A stretch of DNA of 64,000 nt. Source: Anaeramoeba flamelloides. Lineage: Eukaryota; Metamonada; Anaeramoebidae. Below are positions 12,616 to 25,194 of the stretch, one piece after another. The stretch lies in the NCBI GenBank assembly GCA_027625915.1, contig JANTQA010000015.1, positions 930,001 to 994,000 of the forward strand, written 5' to 3'. Made by a program: the position numbers and the translations under genes. Each line of letters starts with the position of its first letter. The stretch's first letter is position 1. Under the pieces are notes generated by a model. The model saw only the letters and a program-made list of their open reading frames with translations, was not told where the DNA came from and did not search any database.

Positions 12616-13624
12616 ACACATCCCCTGAAACAGGAGGAGTAAAAAAAAAAAAAAGAGAGAAAGATTAGTAATAAATAAAAATTCCTCAAACATTGTCTAA
12701 TAAATTGGCATTTTATTCCCTCCGAAGATTGGGGCACCATGTACCCAAAATTATATATTTTTTTACTATTTTTGGAATTTTTTTATATTCAATTTTTTAT
12801 TTTCAATTTTTTCTTTCTTACCTTAAGTTTTCTAACCATAAAAGCCTTTATACATTTAATTAAAATTGTATATGGAGGGTATATTTTATAGTAAAATATT
12901 TCCAAATATGATTATTTACTATTAAATTCGGATTAATTGTCTACTAACTGTTTTTGGTAATTAGTGGGGCACAAAAACTCTTCAGTAATCTAGACTATAA
13001 GTAGAGATATAATTGATTCTCTTCTAGTAAAAACAAAAATTTGGATTTATAGAAAACGAAAAAATAATAAAAATCAATATTTTTTCAGAATAAAAATCAA
13101 AAACATTATAATTTTTCTTGAATTTTCTGTTTTTTTTTTTTTTTGCAAAAACAAGATATTTTAAAGAACAAACAAAAAAATCAAGAAAACCGAGTTTTAT
13201 TTTTTTTTTAATTTTATAAATATGAGGAAGTTTTAAATTTTTTTTTTAATATGAAATTATATTTTTATTAATGAGTTACAAATTTAAAATAAATCATCGT
13301 TACCTTTTTGAGAATTTAAAAGAATTGGGTAAAAATCTTCAATTTTACTCTATTCTTTTATATTCTAAAAAATCTAAGTACCTGGCTACATCCGAAAGAA
13401 CTCTATAAAACTTCCCCATATTTCACAGGAGATGTGAAACGAAATAGAAGGATTTAAAGAGATAATTTTTAATAATGGATTTATCAAAAGTTTGATCATT
13501 TTTCAAGTGTGTTATTTGTTTTTTACAAGAAATTTTTTTTAAAATGGTTCCTTTATTCAATAATTAAAAGGAGAAATTAAAGAATGAAAATTTCACAAAA
13601 AGAGAAAAAAATATTAAAATTTGT
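12616..13624. other. Spacer with no supported feature
   Basis: AT-rich sequence after the tandem duplication and before the left arm of the long inverted repeat. I see no exon, RNA gene or element end. Confidence 0.4.
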
Positions 13625-14790
13625 TATTGGTGAATATTGATAATTATTTATTATGCTTATGGGAAGTGTCAAAAAATGAGGGTCTAATAAGAAACCCAGA
13701 AAAAAAAACATTGTTTCTATAAGATCAATTTTTTTTTTCCTTTTTTATTTATTTTATTATCAAAGAAAAACAATTAAATTTATTTTAATTCTTACATATT
13801 CAATATTTTTTTTGTCTTTGTTTATTACCATTTACATCATTATTATAAACAACAAATCTTTGTAATAAATATTAAAAAAAGAAATTTTTTTCTTTTTTGA
13901 GAAAATTCTAATGGATTAAATAAATTTCTTCTATTCTAAAAAATGAAAAATTTTAGTTTTTCTTTAATAAGGAATGTTTTAATCAAAAAAATAATTTTCA
14001 AACAATTGGAAATTAACCAAAATATTTTCTAGTCATAAATAAACTGTTATTTTAAAAAGAAAAGTGACTTATTCAAAATAAAATTTTCTTAAGGATATTT
14101 GGGAATTAAAGTAATTGTTTCTCAAAAGTCAAAATTAATCTTTTTTCTGTCAAAAATGATTTAAATTGTTATAAGGATTCTTGTGATAAAGACCAAACAA
14201 TTTGTTAAAAAAATTTTTTCAAAATCTGAAAATTATTTTGCAATTTTTTTTAATTTTTTGAAAAACAAGAAAATTTTATATTTCAAACATTAAAAGAATA
14301 AAAAAATTTTTATTTCATAGATCTCAATTTAATTGATAAACTTCTTTGAAACTTCTATCAAATTCTCATTTATTTTATCATCTATATCTGAATTGATTTT
14401 ATTTGTTGAGATTTGAATTTAGATAAACTAAAATTAACAAAAATAACAAAATAAGAATTTTCTTTCAAAATCAATACTTTCCAACAAAAAACTAAAAATA
14501 TCTTTTACAATTTTCAGGTATTAACTTAATTGTAAATAAAAAAAAAAGAGGTTACTTTTTCAAGTTTTATTCAGAAAATTCTAAAATTTTAATTTCAAAA
14601 CAATAGACTCATATTTAATAAATTGTTTAGATTTAGGTTAACTTATCCATTTCATAAACCAAAACACAAATTACAAAAAAAAAAAATTTATTTCAAGATC
14701 TGAACAAGATTTCTTTTTTTTTTAAAAAATATCAGTTGCTTAAAAAATTTTTTTAATTATTTTTTTATTTATAAATATTTTTATTTTTTG
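13625..14790 (+). repeat. Left arm of ~1.1 kb inverted repeat
   Basis: The reverse complement of 17690-18835 aligns along this whole stretch, with shared blocks such as 'agaaacccagaaaa', 'gttaacctaaatctaaacaa' and 'taacctcttttttttt'. Identity looks moderate, with many small gaps, so the duplication is not recent. No open frame. The arms are about 2.9 kb apart and enclose the last exon of the minus-strand gene. Confidence 0.7.
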
Positions 14791-14958
14791 ACTTGAATTG
14801 TTTTGATTCAATTTTAATAAAAATATAGTATCTTATTTTTGATTCATTAAAACAATAGACTTGTAAAAAAAATTAAGAAAGGATAAAAATTAGAAAAACA
14901 AATAAATAAGAAATCAAATTAAGAAGAAGATTCTGGTATAAAAATATAAATAATAATT

Positions 14959-17900
14959 TATTTTCGTTTTCTTCTAGTTGGTGGTCTACGCCCTCTTGCA
15001 CCACCAGTTCTTCTTGTTGAACGTAAAGGTCTTTTTGCAAGCCCCTGAGAAATATCCAAAATATTTCCAATTGCTATTATAATAATTAAACAAAGAAAAA
15101 AATTGAAAGGAGAAATTGTTTAAATAAAGAAGGAAAGTTAACAGATTTAATAATCTCTTAATGTTTATTTAAAAGCTAAATTATTGATCAAAAATTATGT
15201 TTTGTTTCTTTGATTTTTTTTCTCTCAATTTCGCTTCTTTTTAGTTTTATTTTTTAAAAGTATTATTTTAGTTTGTTGATCAATTCAGGATTTGAAAATA
15301 GTATTTTTTTAATTCAAAAAAATTTTTTAGTAAGGAATAGATTCAATTTAAAATTAACAGTTGATACACTGACGTTTTCAAAAAGTGAAACATTTGAGCT
15401 ATAATCTTTTCCCACATTAAAGATAGGATAAAAAACCCTAAATAAAATCCAGAGTTTCAGGAAGTTCCGTCAAGTGCCGTGGACTACCGTGGAGTGCCGT
15501 AGAGTGCCTAGATTTTTTTTAATTTCTAAAATTAAAAAAAATCTAACGGCATTTTCCTTGAGGTTTTCTATTTTATTTCTAAAGTAAAAAAAACCTAACG
15601 GAAATCTATTGATTTTTCAAATAAACAGAAAACTCAAGAAAACCTAACGGTGATTTTTTTTAATTTTAGAAATAAACCAAAAATTTAATAAATTTTCTTT
15701 TTATTTCTTAAAGTAAAAAAAACCTAAAGAGAGTATTCCAGAATTCGAAATTATTTAGTAAAATCTACGGCGCTTTTTCTCAATTCTTTTAAATTCTGGA
15801 AAACCTAACGGCGGTTTTTTTTAAATCACCTCTTCTCAATAATAAAAATAAAATAAAAAAAAAAAAGTGAAAATTTTAAACTTCTCAAAGTATTAAAAAT
15901 CCAAAGTTTTCACTTTTTGAAAACGAATCGAACAATTTTTTTTTTTGTTTAATTATATATTTTTATCAAAATCCAAAAATTGATAAAGAATTACGAACTA
16001 AAATTCAGAACATTAAATTTGAAAAGGCCTTAAGAACTACAAAACTTAGTCTCTAAAAAGTTGAAAAAAGAAAAAAAAATAATTTTTAAAAACAAAATTT
16101 TTTTGTTTATTTTTTTAACAAGTTGGATTTACTTGACTAGCCAAACTTTAAAACAAAAAAAAACAGAAAAGGGGTTTGAAAGATCGTTCATTCTAGAAGT
16201 TAAAAATAAGATAAAATATTTTCAATATTTTTTGAAAAAGCAAATCTGAATCTCATATTTTGATAACTTTTTGATTTTTTATTTCTCACTAGTCAATCCA
16301 GTCAGTTTGCTGTTTTACCAATTCTAAATTAGTGATACAGGGTGTTTAAAAAATGATAAACTTTGGAATTATCATAAATAAGAATATTTAAGGCCTTAAA
16401 TTGAAATTAAATTGATTTTCGAGTAAGAGTTTTAATATAAATAAAATATCGCTTTTTCACACTTTAGAAAATAGATTTTTGAGCAAAAAATACTTGTCTA
16501 TATTAAAAAGTAAATTAATTCCATTTTTAAGCAAAAATACTTGTTTATTCTTGCAAAGAAATTTAAGACCTAATTTTTTTTTTTTTGAAAGATTAAGAAG
16601 ATTTGATTTAAATTCTGATAAATAAGAGTCTTGAATCTTTGAAAAAAAAATGATAACTGAAAAAATATTAAATTTAAAATTAAACTTTTCAATAAACATA
16701 TTTTTTTTCACAAATATTGAACCAAAAAAATTCAAATAGTTTAAAAATGAATCAATGAATAAAAAAAAAAAAAAATTGGCATTTTTGTTATTTTTTGATT
16801 ACAGATATATTCAATAAAATTAAAAATATTATCTTGGAAATTTTGGAGAAAAAATTTAATGGTTTGATTTATTTTTAATATAAGTTTTAGTAACGAATCA
16901 ATTATTGATAATTATCAGATTACTATTATTGGCTCTGAAAACTAGATTATTGAAACTGATATATTTATTAATTTATGACAAAAAAAATTAAAAATCAATT
17001 TCAAAACTTCCTCTTTAAAATTAAACAAAAAATGCGAAATAAATTGTAATGTAAAAACAATTTCAATTTGAATTTTATTACAGAAATATAATGAATGATT
17101 AGCAAATTTCTCAGAATTTATGAAGATCTTCAAATTCATAGCAGCTAAAAATCGAAAGATAAGTCTATTTCAAAGTAATTATTGGTTTGTACTTTCATTC
17201 TTTAGAATTTTTTTATTTTGAATTTCTGAGTTTGGTGGTAAAAAGAAAAAAAAAAAAATTTGATACAGCTATTTTAAAAAAGTGAAGTAAAAAAAGTTTT
17301 AAAAGTCTTGTTCAAACTGTTTAATTCACATTTTTTAAGTGGTTTGAATCACAAGTTTTAAAGCGTTTAGTATTCATTTTTATCAAACAGCTGTTATAGG
17401 AAAAGCCTATCATAAACCATAAAATATTGTATTATCCTTTAAAAAAAGAATTTTTTTTTTTTTTTTTTTGATAGAATCGAGAAATAATTTTCTAATTATG
17501 ATAAATTTAATGCTATGGTTTGGGATGGCAGAAGTTATTTTTTGTGTTGATTTGAGTTTAATTTTTTTAATGAACATATGAATTTCTAATTATTATCTTT
17601 ATTTTTATTAATGTTTAAACATTTATTATTTTATTTTCATTCATTAATTCATGATCTTTGCTGATACTCCTTTATTTTCTTAAAGATCTATCAATTTTGC
17701 ATTTTCTTATTTATTAGGCAAAGATTTTTCTTCTTTAAGGAATTAGTATTCTTTAAATAAAAAAAAAAATGAAAATCGTGTTAAGATCTTTTAAAATTTT
17801 TTGTAATTTGTATTTTGGTTTCTGAAATGTATGAGTTAACCTAAATCTAAACAATTTATTAATATGAGTCTTTTTTTTTGAAATCAAAATTTACATATTT

Positions 17901-19250
17901 CCGATATAGAACTAAAAAAAAGAATAACCTCTTTTTTTTTTTATTAACGATTAAGTTAATTCTTGGAAATTGTGGAACATGTTTTTAGTTTTATGTTATA
18001 AACTATTATTTTTCAAAAAAATTTTTTTATTTTCTTTGTATTTTTAAATTGGGTATATTTAAATTCTAATCTCAATAAATAAAATAAATATAAGTACTAG
18101 GTGGTTAAATAAATGAAAATTTGATTAGAAGTTTAACAAAAGCATCTCAATAAAATTCAGATCTCTTAAGAAAAAAAATTTTGTAATTCTTTAAAGTTTT
18201 AAAAAAGTAATTTTTTCGTTTTTTAAATAATGAAAAAAAAATTTCAATTTTGAAAATTTTTTTTAATAAATTGTTTGGATTACTAACAAGAACCCTTCTA
18301 ACAATTTTAATCAAATTTAGCAGAAAAAAATTGATTTTGAATTTTAGGGATAAAATTAACTAATTTCCAAATATTTTCAAGAAAATTTTATTTTGAAAAA
18401 TCAAATTTCATCTTATAGCAAAAACACAAGTTCTTGTTAAAATTTTTAGTTATTTAAAAAAATTTTTTTGATTAAAACTATTCTTCTTATTATAAAATAT
18501 AAAGATTTTTCAATATGTTCAATAAAAGCAATTTTTTAGTTAACCAAAAGAATTATCTCAAAGAAGAAAAAAAATTCTTTTATTAATAATTATTACAATA
18601 AATACAGTTTATGGGTTAAGTAATTAAGAAAATAGTAATAAACAAAGTAAGAACTAATTTATAATGTAAGAAATAAAATCAATTTAATAGTTTTTCTTTT
18701 TCATAAAAAATGGAAAAAAAAAATTGATCTCAACGAAAAAATTTTCTTTTCTGGGTTTCTTCTTAGTTGATCAGAATTTATTGACTTTTGCACCGACAAA
18801 ATTTGTAAGTAAATAACATCACCAAAAACATATTTTAATATTTTACGCTATTGTTGAAAGAGATTGATCCCTTAAAACAATTTTTTTTAATTTTTGCACA
18901 AAACAGTTTTTGAAGAATAAGAATAAAAAATTTGAAAATCAAAGAGTTAAACTTACCCCAGCTTGGATTTTTCACATCAAAATACTTTAATAATTCCATC
19001 ATTAAATAAGTTAAAATTAATTGAGGGCTCATTGTTGTCATTAATTCAACTAGTTCGATCTCGCTTTCTGTCAACCATTGGTGAATAAATTTTTGCTCAT
19101 CTGTTCCTTTTTTAGATGAAAATTTTTTTTTCATACCTTTATAAACAGATGAAAATTTTTTTGTTAATTTTTCGTTTCCAGAAAATAGCTCTTCAACTTC
19201 TTTTAAAAATGTATGTGAAATATGTGCAACTGATGGTGCCATTCTATCAC
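14959..19250 (-). CDS. Unidentified minus-strand gene, last two exons visible
   Basis: Exon a runs 19250 to 18957 (acceptor ttttcag, donor gtaagt) and is clearly coding: charged helices, then 'KFIHQWLTESEIELVEL', 'SPQLILTYLMMELLKYF' and 'NPSW'. The last exon runs 15073 to 14959 with a phase-matched acceptor (ataatag); it gives 'AIGNILDISQGLAKRPLRS' and then an Arg/Gly-rich tail ending 'RRPPTRRKRK' and TAA. If joined, the intron is ~3.9 kb and holds one arm of the inverted repeat and a foldback repeat. The basic tail would suit a nuclear or nucleic-acid-binding protein, which is inference. Exon a could begin at an ATG (19242), but the acceptor just before it suggests further 5' exons, perhaps beyond the MULE. 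I do not recognise the family. Confidence 0.5.
15440..15830 (+). repeat. Decamer-capped foldback repeat, copy 1
   Basis: It starts with five tandem 10-bp units (15463-15512; consensus near 'agtgccgtag'). A body follows in which 'cttgaggttttc' and 'gaaaactcaag', and T-rich and A-rich blocks with 'cctaacgg', alternate in both senses, so the body can fold on itself. Related copies lie at 44250-44720 and 53635-53990. It sits in the long intron of the minus-strand gene. Confidence 0.65.
17690..18835 (-). repeat. Right arm of ~1.1 kb inverted repeat
   Basis: Inverse copy of 13625-14790, inside the long intron of the minus-strand gene; its outer edge is ~120 bp from the donor site at 18956. No open frame. 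Confidence 0.7.
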
Positions 19251-19960
19251 CTGAAAACTATTTTGAAATAAAATTGAATAAATATATTATTAAAAAATTA
19301 AATACAAATTTTAAATTTATTACATGGATACAAATTGATATATTTATGTATTTTAATATTTTGAGAGAGTGTTATACTTTCAAAATTATTGTCTTTTTTT
19401 AGAACAATATTTTTTTTTCCTTTTTATTAATTTAAATGTTTTTATATTTTTGGTATTTCTTACAGAATTTAAGTCAATTAAAAAATCAACAATAATTCAT
19501 TGTAACTGAATTTGTTTACCAAAATTTTTGTTGGATTTTATCATTTTTTCATTCTTTAAATAATAATAAAAAAAAAAATCCATCCAATAAAATTAAAAAA
19601 ATTGGTTTAAATTAAAGCAAAATTCATAAAAATTTAAAAAATAAATTTATTTGTTTAAAAAATATCAAAAAATATTGATATTTTAACTCAAAGTTAATTT
19701 ATTTTTAAATTATTAAAAAAGTGATTTTTGTGTTTTTTACATCTTTTCAAGAAACAACAAGAATTAACAATTGAAAGAAATAAATTAGAAGATAATTTTT
19801 CAAAGAACAACCTGGTTATTTAAAGGCATAAGGGTAAATTGGTCTCTTGAGAGGGTTTAAAAAAAAACTTAAATTTTCATTGAAATTGATCACTATTTTT
19901 ATTTTTATCAACTATCAAGAAATAAAATTTTTAAACAAATTAAAGGATAGTGATATAATC

Positions 19961-22472
19961 TGTAGACATTTGTAGACTTTCGACATTAGTCTACAAATAG
20001 ATGTAAATAAATTAAAAAAATAAAGTCTACAAAATTGTCGGCATATTTCAGTCGACAAAGTATGAAAATGATTTTTTTTGGCCCAAAGTTCGATTCTTTC
20101 ATGAATTATTTTTTTGTCTTGAGTCTAATTAATTTAAGGTTTTTTAGTTTTTTTTTCAATAGTAAAAAGTTTGTAAAATTTATGTTTTTTTTTGTAATAA
20201 GTATTTAAATGTTAAATAATTCTAATCTAGTTATATATAATAAAATTCTCAAAATTAACTAGTTTAGTAAATAATTTTTTTAATTATTTTTTTTACTTTA
20301 ACTTCTTCAAAAATGACATCTCCTGCAGAAAATTTTAACAAAAAAATTACTCAATCAAAAACGGAAAAACAAAATTAAAGAAAGAAATTGATAGAGAAAT
20401 ATAAAAAGAACCCAAAAGAGTTTCCCAAAAAACTATTATTTAGAGGATTTAATTATTATTTATCCAAAATTCACCCAACATCTGGAAATTATTATTATAG
20501 ATGTATAAACAGAAAAGAGAAATGTAAGGCAAGATTTACATTCGACCCAAAAAACATTTAAAATCACAATTACTCAAAAAGCACATATAAATTTAGGAAA
20601 AAATTGTAAACCCTTGGAAAATATCAAAAAAAACCACCTTTGCTCCTGATTTTGATAATATTATATCTGAAATGGTTAATGAGAAAAAAAACAACAAAAG
20701 AAATTTTTACAAATTTAATAAAGCACTCTGAAAAAAAACAATACGACTCTTGCTCCTTTTTTGACACAAAATCAAATTAAAAATAAAATCAAATATCAAA
20801 TCCAATCTGAAAGACCAACAAACACCTTAGAAAAAATAAATTTTGGTAAAGAATTAACTCATGAAGGATTTGAATTTTTACAAATTTATCAAGAAGTTCC
20901 ATTTAAAATGATTTCTTGGAGTTCTTTTGAAATGATCAATGTTATGAGATCATCTACTCATTTATTCGTAGATGGAACTTTCCTCTCTGCTCCAAATACT
21001 TTTTCTCAATTAATAATTTTATCAGTTTATGACATACAAACAAATTGTTTTGTTGTTACAAACTATAGTTTAATTGACTCAAAATTTGAAAATAATTATG
21101 ATAATCTTTTCTTTCAACTCTTTCAAAAAATTCCAAATTTTTGCCCGCAATTTATTACTTGTGATTTCGAAAAAACATTAACAAATAGTTTACAGAAAAA
21201 ATTCCCGAAATCAAAAATTATACATTGTTATTTTCATTTCACTCAATGCCTTGTTAGAAGAATTCGAACAACTGGAAATAAAAATAATAAAGAATTGTTT
21301 CAAATTTTTTGAGAAATTAAAAAAAATTTGTTGATTTGAATCCACAATTATTATTTAAGAAATGGAAAAAAATATATTTGAATAATGATGATTCAAAAAT
21401 TCAAAATTTTCTAAATTATTTTTATAAAATTTTTTTCAAACAACATCCTCCTGTTACTTGGAATGTTTCTTCTTTTTTGTAAGAATATTATGAAAACAAA
21501 TGCATTTTTGGAAGGAAATAATGCTTTATTAAATAAAATATTTAATCACAAAAAACCAACTTTGGAAAATTTTATTATACAAATTAGAAAACTCGAAAAT
21601 GAATCCATGTTAATACTTAGAGATCAAAGAAAGAGAAAATCGAATCAAAATCAAAAATTTGACTATAATAAAAATTTTAAATTTAAAATTAAAGAGGATA
21701 AATTAAAATGGAAAAAATTTCAGAAAAAAATTGAAAAGTTTATAATAACCAAACAGAAGAAAAAAACACCAATATCTATTAAAAGCAAAGGTTATAATTA
21801 TAATTTACAAAATAAATGGAAACAAAGTCAAAAAAAAACCAAATAAAAATAAAAATAAAAATAAAAATAAAAATAAAAATAAAAAACAACAAATAAAATG
21901 TTCAAATTGTGGTAAATATGGACATAATAAAAGAACATGTTCAAAAAAATAATCGAATTTTATATTTTTATCCCATTTAAACAATTTTTTGTTTAACAAA
22001 TAATTACACAAATCTTAATTCTAAGCTCTTTTTTTACTTTTTCTTTCAACTTTTTTATTGTCCTTTTACTCCTTATTTTACTCAATATACACTCTTGCTC
22101 TCAAAATAAAATTTCCACAAAACATAAATTTTAATTATTGGTTAGTTTGCTTTTTTTATTATTAGACTTTTTTTAGTAAAATTACAAATAAAACGATAAA
22201 GTTATTTAAATTACTTTATACGTATTTTTTTCAAAAAAAAAAATAGTTTGACATTTAACAATAAATTACTCCTTTATTAAAAAAATAATTGAAATCCTTC
22301 CTCAATAAAAAAAAAACTCTTGAATTGTGAATACAGTCAGTTTCACTTTGGACAAAAAAAATCATCTTTATACTTTGTCGACTGAACTATGCCGACAATA
22401 TTGTAGACTTTATTTTTTTTAATTATTTTTATATATTTGTAGACTAATGTCGAAAGTCTACAAATGTCTACA
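19961..22472 (+). mobile_element. MULE (Mutator-like) DNA transposon with long TIRs
   Basis: A 2.5 kb element bounded by ~130 bp terminal inverted repeats (19961-20090 and 22343-22472), both beginning 'tgtagacatttgtagacttt'. It carries a MULE-type transposase in several pieces. The flanks do not show a clear 9-11 bp target duplication (compare 19952-19960 with 22473-22481), so either the insertion is old or one flank has changed. Each terminus contains a small hairpin (tgtagact ... agtctaca). Confidence 0.85.
20314..21955 (+). pseudogene. MULE transposase, broken in a few places
   Basis: From an ATG at ~20314 there is first a FLYWCH/WRKY-like zinc-binding segment: F-x3-Y-Y..., 'YYRC', then 'KCKARF', then a His. 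The DDE core follows in an open piece at 20761-21312: first Asp in 'FVDGTF', second Asp in 'ITCDFE', then the MULE 'IIHCYFHF' C/H motif. The next open piece, 21463-21846, has 'TNAFLEGNNALLNKIF' with the likely catalytic Glu and a long basic tail. A CCHC zinc knuckle, 'CSNCGKYGHNKRTC', ends at ~21945, after a run of AAATAA-type repeats. The pieces lie in different frames (knuckle in frame 2, core in frame 1) with stops at ~20400 and 21312, so there are about four breaks unless introns explain some. The enzyme would cut and move DNA between its TIRs. Confidence 0.8.
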
Positions 22473-24560
22473 TTTTACAACTTTTACCAAATTAAAAGTG
22501 GAAAATTTTTATATTTTTTTTATTCGTTTTTGTCTTTATTTTTTTTTGACAAAATTAATTTTCTTTTTGATTAATTTTAATTTATTTTTCGAAAGACTAA
22601 TCTTTTTAAAACTTTATATAAAAATTCAGAAATCATTTTTACACATGTGTAAGGTTTTAATATAGGATAGATCTAAATAATGATTTGAAAAAATAAAATT
22701 TTTCTTATTTGAAAATTTTTTGGGAAGGTTTGGTTATGATTTTGAAAATCTTAATATTTTCATCTTGAGAGTATCAATTAAAATCATCTGCTCACTTTAT
22801 TTGAATCATATACACTAAAAGCATTTAAACATACCAGAGTATCCATTTCAAATCTTGTTAAAATACACTTCAAATCGTCTAAAAATCTCATAATAAGGTT
22901 TATTTCCAATTAGTTCAAATGATGATCATTTAAATTCATTCCTAAAATCAATTTGAACCGAAAAAGTTATATAAAACCAAAGGGAACCCTTAAAAAAAGT
23001 GTTTTTTTGTAGAAATAAATTAAAAAAAAAAAAATAATAATAGCCAGGTCATTTTAAAAAGCATACATAGAAAAAATCAAAATTTCTACTAAAAATGTTT
23101 GAAATGTTTTATTCCAGAACCAAATCTAAAGAATTAATTTACAAATTTCTTAATTTGTTCTTTTTTTTCTTGCAACATCTTCAAATTTTTATTTTTCTTC
23201 AACTTATTCTTTTTGTATTTTTTAAAACTCTTTTTTTTTTTTTCATGGGTTTTATAGTTTTTTTTTCTTTTAAATGTTTCAAATATTAAAGAAACTAAAA
23301 AATTGATATTTAAAAATCTTTAATCTATAGAAAGAAACTTTTGACTCTTAAAAGTATAAATAAAAAAAAATGAAAGAATATCAAAGATTTATCTTGGATA
23401 GTAATCTTGAATTTATAAAAGGAAAAAAAAAATTTAGATCACATTTTCATTTTTCATTTTTATGCTTTTTCCTTTACTTTTTGATGTCAATTAGGTTTAA
23501 TCTAGCCATCTGGGTAAAAAGCATTTAGCACTAAAAGTTATGATTATTCATGAATAAGTGTGCATTTAAAATAAATTTCCTTATATTGTCTTTTATTTTA
23601 TCGAAAAATTTTGTTTAAATTTTTTGTTGAATTTTTGAAATATTTGTAATATTTTTTTTTTTTTGAAGCTTTTTAAAATGTTTCAAAGGTATTCGAAGAA
23701 AAGTGGGGTTTTTGTTGTAAAAAATTTTCATAAAATATTATAAAATAGCCGACAAATTCAATAGTCCTATTTATAAAGATATTTCGTTTTAGATATTCGA
23801 CATACTTTTTTTAGTAAATTATTTTTCAGGATTTGGCATCAAATTGGAAATTAAATTAATTTATCAAGAGTTAGATCCTTATCGAGTATCGTAAAATGTT
23901 TGTAGTTTCTGATCCTGAAAAATTGCTTTTTGTGATTTTCAAAATTATATAAATTTTAAGAAAAAAGTAAAATCCTATTTTATAATTTTTAAAAAAAATG
24001 AGAAACTAAAGAATATTTTTAAAGATCAGAATCGTGTTAGAAATTAGTTTTCTAATCTAATTATCTTTTAATGTTTTTGAAAATAACTAATAAATTAAAT
24101 TTAAATATTTAAACAGTGTAGTGTTTTTTATTGCCAAAATTTTACATAAGGATAATTGATAAACTTTTTCAATATTTTCTCTTTATTTCGAGTTTAAAAA
24201 ACAAATTTGAATGAATTAACGAGTCTTAATCAAAATTATGTTTTTTACTTTCTTGATCCTTTCAGAATTAAAAAAAAAGAAAATTTTCAATTTAGCTTTT
24301 CAGATTTAACCTATTTCTGAAAAACAAAAAATGTTTTTGTATAATGTTTGAAAATTTTACCCTTTGATCTAGAACCTAAAAGATATGTTGATAAACAGGT
24401 AGTAAAAAAACATAAAATATTACATTTTTTTGAACATTTTTTATGTTTCATTATTTTTTCTTCAAAATCCCACTCAAAGGAAAAAAGTAAACAATTTCAA
24501 AAAAAAATAAATTATGAATATGAAACAAACCAAGTTAAAAAAGATAAGCATAAATCAGAA
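22473..24560. other. Spacer between the MULE and piggyBac remains
   Basis: AT-rich sequence. Short open frames (for example 22447-22665 and 23095-23289) are Phe/Leu-rich translations of T-runs. Nothing else could be supported. Confidence 0.4.
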
Positions 24561-24986
24561 ACCTTAAACAACAAAATTAAAAACTTTAATAATGTTAATC
24601 ATGAAGCCAATAGGTTGTTTGTTGATCTGAAAGATCAAGGTGTAAATGCTTATCTTTTTCAACATACGCATTTTTCTTGGAAGTTATGTGTTTTGTATTA
24701 TTTCTTTAAAATGTTAATTCCTAGCACAAAGATAATTTATAGATTGGTGGTTAAAGAAAACAATTGATAATGTTGATTTTTTGTATGAATTAGTGAAAAA
24801 TTTAAGTTTTGTGATTGGGAACGATGTCAATAGTAAACAGATCTTAACTCGCAATAATCCAAGACGACCTTATTATTATTGTTGTTAATATTTTTTAAAA
24901 AATTATGGTATTGCATTAATTGTGTTAAATATGATTCATATTGTCACAAAAATTGTTTTACTCAAGTTCATTTAGTGAAAAACTAA
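24560..24986 (+). pseudogene. piggyBac-like transposase, C-terminal remnant
   Basis: Translation gives 'VDLKDQGVNAYL', then a 'HTHFSW' and a hydrophobic helix ending 'TKIIY'. This is the pattern of the last catalytic Asp block of piggyBac transposases (G-V-D-x2-D-Q ... R-x-W ... N-x-x-x-Y). In a neighbouring frame follow 'IDWWLKKTID' and 'NNPRRPYYYC'. A third piece (24906-24986) has 'WYCINC', 'YCHKNC' and a His, matching the Cys-rich finger at the C-terminus of the family. At least two frame changes separate the pieces, and the N-terminal two thirds were not found. The assignment is from pattern, not from a search. Confidence 0.55.
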
Positions 24987-25167
24987 TTTATTTGAAAAAA
25001 AAAAAAAAAAACTTTTATTTTAACTTTTTATCATTATTTTATTTGCCAAGAGGCTAATTCTGAGTTATATAGTTGACTCGTGGCGATATATTTATAATTT
25101 TGGAAATTGTAATATTTCACAAAATGCGTCAGTTGTGTCTAGAATTGCATACTGTTGTTAAAATAAC

Positions 25168-25194
25168 CCACACGGGCCTGGATAGCCCGTGTGG
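25168..25194. other. GC-rich perfect hairpin between two TTAA sites
   Basis: 'ccacacgggc' (25168-25177), a 7-base loop and 'gcccgtgtgg' (25185-25194) form a perfect 10 bp stem that is strikingly GC-rich for this window. TTAA tetramers lie at 25158-25161 and 25201-25204. It lies ~180 bp past the piggyBac remnant, so it may be a subterminal palindrome of that element (piggyBac inserts at TTAA). It is also possible that it is a structured RNA signal. Confidence 0.6.

Noticed and set aside
16336-16360. 'acagggtgtttaaaaaatga', like a mariner element end
   Set aside because: No matching inverted end was found within the next few kb, so a single terminus is not enough to call an element.
21840-21890. 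AAATAA tandem run considered as a separate microsatellite locus
   Set aside because: It lies between the MULE transposase core and its zinc knuckle, so it is part of the element's coding tail rather than an independent feature.
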